Positions 33,468-39,048 of a DNA stretch of 39,048 nucleotides are shown here, piece after piece; positions within the stretch are counted from its first letter, which is position 1, and each line of letters begins with the position of its first letter. Origin of the DNA: Deltaproteobacteria bacterium (GTDB lineage: Bacteria > Myxococcota_A > Polyangia > Polyangiales > Ga0077539); contig CANJUR010000044.1 of NCBI GenBank assembly GCA_947477565.1, positions 1 to 39,048 of the forward strand, in the 5' to 3' direction. The notes under the pieces were generated by a model. That model was not told the origin of the DNA. It made no database searches and saw nothing but the letters and a program-made list of their open reading frames with translations. The position numbers and the translations under genes were made by a program.

Positions 33468-34466
33468 CTAGCGACGGCTGAGCGCGGCCAACACTGCCCG
33501 CGCGGCCTCGCTCCCCGGATCGACCACGAGCGCGCGTCGTGCTGAGTCCTCTGCGGCCTGGTGATCACCGAGATGGTGATGGCAGGAGGCAACTCGAGCG
33601 AGCAGCGATGCGTCTTGTGGCTTCGCTCGCGAGGCGCGAAGCCAATTCGCGGTCGCTTCAGGCCAGCGACCTGCCTCCTCGTCGCGTCTCGCCTGGAGGG
33701 CCGCCAGTGTGGCGCGTGTTTCCGCCAACGCCTGACCAGCATTCTGGAGCGCCGACGCACGGTCTGCCTGCGGTTCGAGAATCTGGGCGATGCAGTACTG
33801 CACAGACACCGCGATTCGCTCGACCTCGGCGACGAGGGCGTCAACATCTCTCCGGTCGGCGGCCTGGCTGGACGACGTCGCTGCCAGCGTGGTGCGCCGG
33901 GACGCAGACCGCGCATAGGCATCGATCGGCGGCGGAACAAACGGCGGACGCGAGCTCGGTGCCCGCACGCCGGCAGAGGGCACGAACGGGTCTTTCCGCA
34001 AAGGAGCAGGAACCACCAGGGGGGCGGAATCCGCGGGAGCGAAAGGAGGGGTAGCCTCTGTGAGGCGCGGTCCCCACGCGTCGGGCGCAGGGCGGGTTGA
34101 AGGTCGCGGCGGAATCGGGGTCAGTGCGGGTCGCACCGGCGACGGTGTTTCTCCCCGCCGTCCATCGCCACGCCGAAGTTGCTGGTCGTAGAGAAAGCGT
34201 CGCACCGGGTCGCTCAGCACTTCCGTCGCCTGATCGAGCGCCCGAAAAATGTGGTCGATTCGACGCTGATATTCGACCGTGGGGACGCCTACGAAACGTG
34301 TCACTTCGAGGCGTTTGCGGATGTCACACACCGCCCTCTCGACGACCTCCCACGAAGAGTCCGCAGGTACGGTCAGGATCTCGTAGTGGGTCCCTCCGTT
34401 CAGCCGCTCGAACACCCGGTCGATCGCGACGCGATCCTCAGTGGACAGCACGTTTACATCCTCCAT
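33468..34466 (-). CDS. J-domain-like protein lacking HPD, with C-terminal TPR-like repeats
   Basis: Encodes 332 residues from ATG at 34466, with GGAGGAGAG just upstream. Residues about 15-95 resemble a J domain: THYEILTVPADSS, a long helix (VERAVCDIRKRLEVTR), IDHIFRALDQATEVLSDPVRR, and YDQQL. The His-Pro-Asp motif that activates DnaK is not present. A Pro-rich linker (100-200) follows, then a helical C-terminus with TPR-like pattern (RWPEATANWLRASRAKPQDASLLARVA, HLGDHQAAEDSARRALVVDPGSEAARA). No export signal is seen. It probably acts as a cytoplasmic scaffold rather than an Hsp70 co-chaperone. It converges with the small exported protein gene. Confidence 0.8.
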   Translation of the reverse strand: MEDVNVLSTEDRVAIDRVFERLNGGTHYEILTVPADSSWEVVERAVCDIRKRLEVTRFVGVPTVEYQRRIDHIFRALDQATEVLSDPVRRFLYDQQLRRGDGRRGETPSPVRPALTPIPPRPSTRPAPDAWGPRLTEATPPFAPADSAPLVVPAPLRKDPFVPSAGVRAPSSRPPFVPPPIDAYARSASRRTTLAATSSSQAADRRDVDALVAEVERIAVSVQYCIAQILEPQADRASALQNAGQALAETRATLAALQARRDEEAGRWPEATANWLRASRAKPQDASLLARVASCHHHLGDHQAAEDSARRALVVDPGSEAARAVLAALSRR

Positions 34467-34698
34467 CGCTCTCTCCTCCAGGACGAAACCCCACACGATG
34501 CCGCCCCATGCCTGAAGCCTAATCCTTCATGAGCGGCCAGATCGTCAAGGCCCCTCAGCATCTACAAGACCCGGGAGGACTGAACATTTGTAGCCGTTAT
34601 TTTTGTATCCTCAACCATTGCGGGGTACATCTGTTCAGCGAGGCGGGCACCCTAGCCTCGAAGCACCCGACCCCCGTCGCATTACCGAAGGAGACGCC

Positions 34699-35049
34699 AT
34701 GACCAACCCCACCCTGATCCTCCGTTCCGCCGGCTTCTGTTTTACCTGGCGTCGTATGTCCGAGCGACAAGTGCGCGTCAGCCTCTGGCGCGTCGATGCC
34801 GCAACCGGACAGCGGCACTGGGTCACCTGTGCGTTTGCCTCCAACGATCGCGATGCCATCCGCGCCCGAGCGCTCGCTCTCATGACCTGGACCCGATCGA
34901 TTCCCACGTGCGCCGGTCAGGACGTTCAGGCGCAGGCCGTCGCAACCTCGCTCGCCATCACCGCCCACCGCCTCGCCCGCCTCGGCCTCCCGGGGGCGTT
35001 CGGACGCCGGACCGCGAGACCCATCGCTGCCCGAAGTCATGCGGCCTGA
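34699..35049 (+). CDS. Small unknown protein, paralogue of the protein at 762-1118
   Basis: Encodes 116 residues; ATG at 34699 has GAAGGAGA 5 nt upstream, a good Shine-Dalgarno. It aligns with the protein at 762 (AGFCFTWRR...ERQVRVSLWRVDAATGQRHWVTCA...ALALMTWTRS...QAQAVATSLAITAHRL) as detailed there. The C-terminus is longer in basic residues (RRTARPIAARSHAA). Like its paralogue it has no signal peptide or helix that spans a membrane. It stands alone before recQ and 233 bp from the J-domain-like gene. I recognise no family. Confidence 0.75.
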   Translation: MTNPTLILRSAGFCFTWRRMSERQVRVSLWRVDAATGQRHWVTCAFASNDRDAIRARALALMTWTRSIPTCAGQDVQAQAVATSLAITAHRLARLGLPGAFGRRTARPIAARSHAA

Positions 35050-35147
35050 CCCATCAGGTCGGACAGCCTATGTCCGTTTCACGATCCGTCGCAGCCCTCG
35101 GCGCAGCTTCGAAGCCCGGAGCGTGATGCTATGGTGGGCTCATCCCC

Positions 35148-37052
35148 ATGACCGATGACGCCCCCCTGGTCGCGCGCGACCCGCTCCGCTCCGCGCTGCT
35201 CGATCGGTTCGGCCTCGATGACTTCCGTCCGTGGCAGCGCGAGGCCATCGACGCCCTCCTCGACGGTGGTCAGGCCCTTGTCGTAGCGCCCACGGGCGGC
35301 GGGAAGAGCCTCACTTACCAGTTTACGGCCACCTGTTTACCGGGTGTCACACTGGTCATCTCCCCCCTCGTCGCGCTGATGGAAGACCAGGTCCGTGCGC
35401 TGCATCAGCGCGGGGTTTCGGCAACCTATCTCGCGTCGACTTTGCAGCCTGACGTCCGCCGCGCACGCATCTCCGGGATGCTCTCCGGCCGTTACAAGTT
35501 GGTGTATCTCGCTCCCGAACGGCTGCAATTCGATGGCTTCGTCGATGCCTGCTCGCGCGCGAAGATCTCGCTGCTCGCTGTCGATGAAGCGCATTGCATC
35601 TCGATGTGGGGGCACGACTTCCGGCCCGATTATCTGCGCATCGGCGACCTTATCGAGCGCCTGCGCCCGCCCCGGTTGATGGCTTGCACCGCCACCGCGA
35701 CGCCAGACGTGCGCAACGAGATTCTCGAGCGGCTGCGTTTCGACCGCGAGCGGGTGAAGGTGGTGCTGCGTGGTTTCGCCCGGCCCAACCTGCACCTCGC
35801 CGCGCGCACCGTCGACGGCCCAACGGAGTCCAAAGAGACCGTGCGGCGTGAACTTCGCCGTGTGCTCGGAGAGCCGGCCCGGCCGAAAGGCGGCGCCATC
35901 ATTTATGCCGCCACACGCAAAAACACAGAGCAATTTGCGGACGATCTCCGACACGCCGGGTGGAACGCCGCGCCCTACCACGCAGGTCTCGGCGCGGAGG
36001 AGCGCTCCCGGCTCTCCGAGCGCTTCAGCGGACGCAGAATCGATGTCGTCGTGGCGACCAACGCGTTCGGCATGGGCATCGACCGCCCTGACATCCGGAC
36101 GGTGCTCCATCTCCAGCCACCGTCGAGCATCGAGTCGTACTATCAGGAGGTCGGCCGCGCGGGCCGCGATGGCGCCGAAGCCCACGGATTACTTCTCTGC
36201 TCAGGTGTCGATATCGCCCTGCGCCGTCGGCTCACCCAACTGGGATCCGATGGACAGCCTCCCGATCCCGCGCAGGCCGCCCGTGCCTGGAGCCTCTTCC
36301 GCGAGTTGTTGCGCTACCTCGACGCGGGCACCTGCCGCCATGACTTCATGCTTCGGTACTTCGGAGACGAGCGCGAGATTCTCGGCGGTTGCGGGCACTG
36401 CGACGTCTGCGCCAACATCGACCAGCGCGAAGACGACGTGCCGCAGTCCCAGGTCGACACCACCGTCCGGATGGGACTTTCCGGTGTCGCGCGCGCCCGG
36501 CAGCGGGGCGGACTGCAGGCGATCGCGGAGATGCTTCGCGGGGCTTCGTCGCAGCGCACCCAGCGCTTCGGCTTCGACCAGTTGTCCACTTTTGGCCTGC
36601 TCCGCGACCGCTCGCAACCGTGGGTTCTTGCCCTCCTCCGGGGCTTCCTCGCAGCAGGCTGGATCGACCTGAGCCCGACCGAACACCCAGTCCCTTTCGT
36701 CACAACGAGCGGTGCCGCCGTGATGCGCGGCAACGAGCCCGTGCGCTTTCGATTGCCGCCCGATCGTGAGCGCCCCCGTGCGACGCCCGCCCGACGCCCG
36801 ACGCCCGACGTCGCGGTTTCCGGTTACGACCCGGCGCTCTACGAACGACTCCGCTCGTGGCGCGCTGACGAGGCGAAGCGCCGTGGTCTGCCCGCCTATG
36901 TCGTGGCCTTCGACCGTACACTGCAAGAAGTCGCAGCGCGACGTCCGGGCGACCTGTCGGCGCTCGCGCAGGTGCACGGACTCGGTCCGGCGCGAGTCGA
37001 GGCTTACGGAGAAATCCTGCTCAAGATGCTCCGCACGCCGGCCCCGGCCTGA
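35148..37052 (+). CDS. recQ: RecQ-family ATP-dependent DNA helicase
   Basis: A 3'-5' helicase of recombination and replication repair. The 634 residues have the core layout: FRPWQREAIDAL (motif 0), APTGGGKSLTYQ (Walker A), ISPLVALMEDQV (Ia), VDEAHCISMWGHDFRPDY (DEAH), TATATP (III), AYHAGLG-type segment, ATNAFGMGIDRPDIR (V), and YYQEVGRAGRDG (VI). A zinc-binding region with Cys pairs (CRHDFM..., CGHCDVC) and a winged-helix region follow, then an HRDC-like end (YERLRSWRADEAKRRGLPAYVV). The extended linker before HRDC is Pro/Arg-rich. The ATG at 35148 lies 99 bp after the small paralogue stop, and no ribosome-binding site is obvious. All motifs needed for activity are intact. Confidence 0.95.
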   Translation: MTDDAPLVARDPLRSALLDRFGLDDFRPWQREAIDALLDGGQALVVAPTGGGKSLTYQFTATCLPGVTLVISPLVALMEDQVRALHQRGVSATYLASTLQPDVRRARISGMLSGRYKLVYLAPERLQFDGFVDACSRAKISLLAVDEAHCISMWGHDFRPDYLRIGDLIERLRPPRLMACTATATPDVRNEILERLRFDRERVKVVLRGFARPNLHLAARTVDGPTESKETVRRELRRVLGEPARPKGGAIIYAATRKNTEQFADDLRHAGWNAAPYHAGLGAEERSRLSERFSGRRIDVVVATNAFGMGIDRPDIRTVLHLQPPSSIESYYQEVGRAGRDGAEAHGLLLCSGVDIALRRRLTQLGSDGQPPDPAQAARAWSLFRELLRYLDAGTCRHDFMLRYFGDEREILGGCGHCDVCANIDQREDDVPQSQVDTTVRMGLSGVARARQRGGLQAIAEMLRGASSQRTQRFGFDQLSTFGLLRDRSQPWVLALLRGFLAAGWIDLSPTEHPVPFVTTSGAAVMRGNEPVRFRLPPDRERPRATPARRPTPDVAVSGYDPALYERLRSWRADEAKRRGLPAYVVAFDRTLQEVAARRPGDLSALAQVHGLGPARVEAYGEILLKMLRTPAPA

Positions 37053-37111
37053 GGGCGGCCGCAAGATTTTCCCCTGATCGTGCCAGTCACTTGCAACTCT
37101 ATCGTGACCCG

Positions 37112-39048
37112 ATGCATCTACCGTCTGTCGTGATTTACCGTCGGATTCGCACTCGCGTCCTTGCTCTCACTCTCACCGCCGCGGCGCCCGCGGCCGCGCA
37201 GATCGGGGCCACCACTCGGGCGGATCCACCCACCACGACGGCGACGACGGCCGCGCCCCGCCTGACCCAGTTCATTCAGGCGGACTATCCTCCCGAGGCG
37301 CTCGCGCAGGGTCTCGAAGGGTCGGTGTTGCTCGAACTCACCGTCGACCCTGCCGGCCATGTGTCGCTGGTGACCGTAGTGCAGCCACTCGGCCATGGGT
37401 TCGACGAGGCAGCCACCGCGGCGGCTCGCAACTTCGTATTCGAACCCGCGCGCCGCGACGGCACTGCGGTTGCGTCGATTCTTCGCTACCGCTACCGCTT
37501 CAGTGCGGCGACCGCCCGCGCCGCCCAACGGCCCCAGGTGCATGCGTTGCTTCGCGCGACGATTCGAGGGCGCGGCGATCAGCCGATCGCGGGTGCGGTG
37601 GTCACTCTCACTCTTCCCGATGGCTCGACCCGGCCTTCCACGAGCGACGAGAACGGCACGTTTCGATTCGAACTCGAGACAGTTGGCCGCATGCAACTAG
37701 GGATTCGGGCGGAGGGCTACGACCCGATGACCGTGTCCGAGGAAATCGCAGATCGCGAGGACATCGGGCTCACCTATCGGCTCAGCCCGGTGCGCCCGGT
37801 GGTCGGCCCCACAGCCACCGCGACGCCCGACTCTCCAGCGACGCCCGAGACCGAGGACGAAGCGACGGTGCGTGCACGTAGGCCACCGCGCGAGGTCACG
37901 CGCCAGTCGCTGGAGTTTCGGGAGATTCTCCGGATGCCAGGGACGGGCGGTGATGCGCTCCGGGCGGTACAGAATTTCCCGGGTGTAGCGCGTGCCATCA
38001 ATGGGCTGCTCATCGTGCGGGGCTCGACCCCTCAGGACACCCAGATCTTCGCAGACGGCACCTCGATTCCAATCATCTACCACTTCGGCGGACTCTCCTC
38101 GGTCATCAGCACCGAACTCCTCGACCGCATCGACTTCTATCCCGGCAACTACAGTGCGCGGTACGGCCGTGCGCAAGGTGGCATCGTCGATGTGGGCCTG
38201 CGCTCGCCGCGCCGTCAGGGTTATCGGTTCGTCGCAAATATCAACCTCATCGACGCCAGCCTCTTTGCCGAAGGGGCGATCACCCGCAATCTCAGCTTCG
38301 CGGTGTCCATTCGCCGCAGCTACATCGACGCCATTCTCGGTGCCGTACTGCGTGGAGTAAGCGCGGTTTCCTTCACGTCACTACCGGTCTATTGGGACTA
38401 CCAGGCGGTGCTCGAATACCGGCCGAGCCCTCGCGACCGATTCCGGCTGGCGCTGCTTGGCTCCGATGACTCGTTGGCGCTGATACTGAATCGCCCGTCG
38501 GAGACCGCCCCGCGGTTCTCTGGAAGCTTCTCGACAGGCATCGGTTTCCACGGTGGACAGTTGCTATGGGACCACACGTTTTCGTCCATCATCTCCAGCC
38601 GCGCGATGTTTTCCATGAGTCGCAATGCGATCAACGTCGGTGGCGGCGACATCTTCGGCCTCGATCTCAACTTCTGGAACATCACTGGCCGATATGAGCT
38701 GACCGCGCAGGTCAACCGACACGTCCGGGCCAACGTGGGCATTGACCTCACCGGCGGCCCGGCGGAGATCCGATTCAATGGGGTTCGGCAGCCCGGCGAG
38801 GGACAACAGCCCAGCCCACAGAGCATGGCGCGTGTCTCTACGCAGGACTCCGGCAGCCTTTATCGTCCGGGCGCATATGCCGAGTTCGAGGTGACACCCA
38901 ACTCGCGACTCCGACTCATTCCTTCACTTCGCGTAGACTACAGTCGGGACGCCAATCGCAGTTGGGCAGTGCAGCCGCGCCTGGCATTTCGATGGGAGTT
39001 CTTGCACGACTGGTTTCTCAAGGGAGGGGTTGGCGTTTTCAATCAGCC
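37112..39048 (+). CDS. TonB-dependent receptor with an N-terminal TonB C-terminal domain, cut by the right edge
   Basis: ATG at 37112 opens a frame that runs to the window end (645 codons and part of one), so the 3' end is missing. A signal peptide is visible (MHLPSVVIYRRIRTRVLALTLTAAAPAAAQ). Residues about 50-135 resemble the TonB C-terminal domain (YPPEALAQGLEGSVLLELTV, ARNFVFEPARRDG). Residues 145-225 are a carboxypeptidase-regulatory-like beta sandwich (RGRGDQPIAGAVVTLTLPDG). A plug domain follows (LLIVRGSTPQDTQIFADGTS, YSARYGRAQGGIVDV), then the start of the beta-barrel. TonB and receptor modules are normally separate proteins, one on the inner and one on the outer membrane. Here both follow a single signal, so the TonB-like domain would be periplasmic beside its own plug. 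Substrate unknown. Confidence 0.88.
   Translation, partial: MHLPSVVIYRRIRTRVLALTLTAAAPAAAQIGATTRADPPTTTATTAAPRLTQFIQADYPPEALAQGLEGSVLLELTVDPAGHVSLVTVVQPLGHGFDEAATAAARNFVFEPARRDGTAVASILRYRYRFSAATARAAQRPQVHALLRATIRGRGDQPIAGAVVTLTLPDGSTRPSTSDENGTFRFELETVGRMQLGIRAEGYDPMTVSEEIADREDIGLTYRLSPVRPVVGPTATATPDSPATPETEDEATVRARRPPREVTRQSLEFREILRMPGTGGDALRAVQNFPGVARAINGLLIVRGSTPQDTQIFADGTSIPIIYHFGGLSSVISTELLDRIDFYPGNYSARYGRAQGGIVDVGLRSPRRQGYRFVANINLIDASLFAEGAITRNLSFAVSIRRSYIDAILGAVLRGVSAVSFTSLPVYWDYQAVLEYRPSPRDRFRLALLGSDDSLALILNRPSETAPRFSGSFSTGIGFHGGQLLWDHTFSSIISSRAMFSMSRNAINVGGGDIFGLDLNFWNITGRYELTAQVNRHVRANVGIDLTGGPAEIRFNGVRQPGEGQQPSPQSMARVSTQDSGSLYRPGAYAEFEVTPNSRLRLIPSLRVDYSRDANRSWAVQPRLAFRWEFLHDWFLKGGVGVFNQ

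Noticed and set aside
33468..34466. Functional DnaJ co-chaperone
   Set aside because: The HPD motif required for Hsp70 stimulation is absent, so I describe it as J-domain-like only.
1..39048. CRISPR arrays, tRNA genes or insertion sequences
   Set aside because: No spaced direct repeats, cloverleaf-like sequences or transposase-type proteins were seen anywhere in the window.

Overview
The window is GC-rich bacterial DNA with densely packed genes and frequent GTG starts. Two predicted secreted proteins end in a Cys - hydrophobic helix - Arg-rich tail like the MYXO-CTERM sorting signal. One of them carries a MopE-type Cys motif and a Cys-rich repeat array. There is also a Hanks-type Ser/Thr kinase receptor, a kinase-like pseudokinase and an outer-membrane TonB receptor. 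Together these point to a Myxococcota (deltaproteobacterial, myxobacteria-like) genome, probably of the Polyangiales/Sandaracinus type. That placement is inferred from gene content, not from a marker phylogeny. I see no insertion sequence, phage, CRISPR array or tRNA; the region looks like ordinary chromosome.

Left part (1-7.6 kb): the 5' end of a minus-strand exported protein is cut by the left edge. It is followed by about 590 bp without a convincing gene and then a small unknown protein (762-1118) that has a diverged paralogue at 34699-35049. Next come a large Cys-rich surface protein overlapping tail-to-tail with glmU, a nadD/DUF2520 pair, class I fructose-bisphosphatase, a low-complexity protein with a repeated DPxAYRxPGF motif, and a small membrane protein.

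Middle (7.6-15.4 kb): a plus-strand run holds wbpE-, wbpB- and wbpD-like genes, which would make a 3-acetamido-uronic-acid nucleotide sugar. These are followed by a lipoprotein with one canonical and two apparently degenerate CAP modules, rnc, dut and a zinc-ribbon pseudokinase. trxA lies convergent to this run.

15.4-21.2 kb (minus strand): a tight chain of PpiD/SurA-like chaperone, M16 zinc peptidase, polytopic membrane protein and DHH-like protein, with overlaps of 1-4 nt at two of its junctions. Divergent to it is rpsO-pnp with a good sigma-70-like promoter and an intergenic hairpin, then asd. An exported MYXO-CTERM-like protein translationally coupled to an outer-membrane beta-barrel follows.

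Right part (27.4-39 kb): an SPFH/zinc-ribbon protein and a YgiQ-type radical SAM enzyme lie on the minus strand. Divergent from YgiQ, across a 30-bp spacer, is a Ser/Thr kinase fused to what looks like an ABC-type solute-binding domain. Then come a tiny exported protein, a J-domain-like/TPR protein, the second small paralogue, recQ, and a TonB-domain/TonB-dependent-receptor fusion that runs off the right edge. The most unusual items are the kinase/solute-binding fusion, the two-member small protein family, the multi-CAP lipoprotein and the TonB-receptor fusion.
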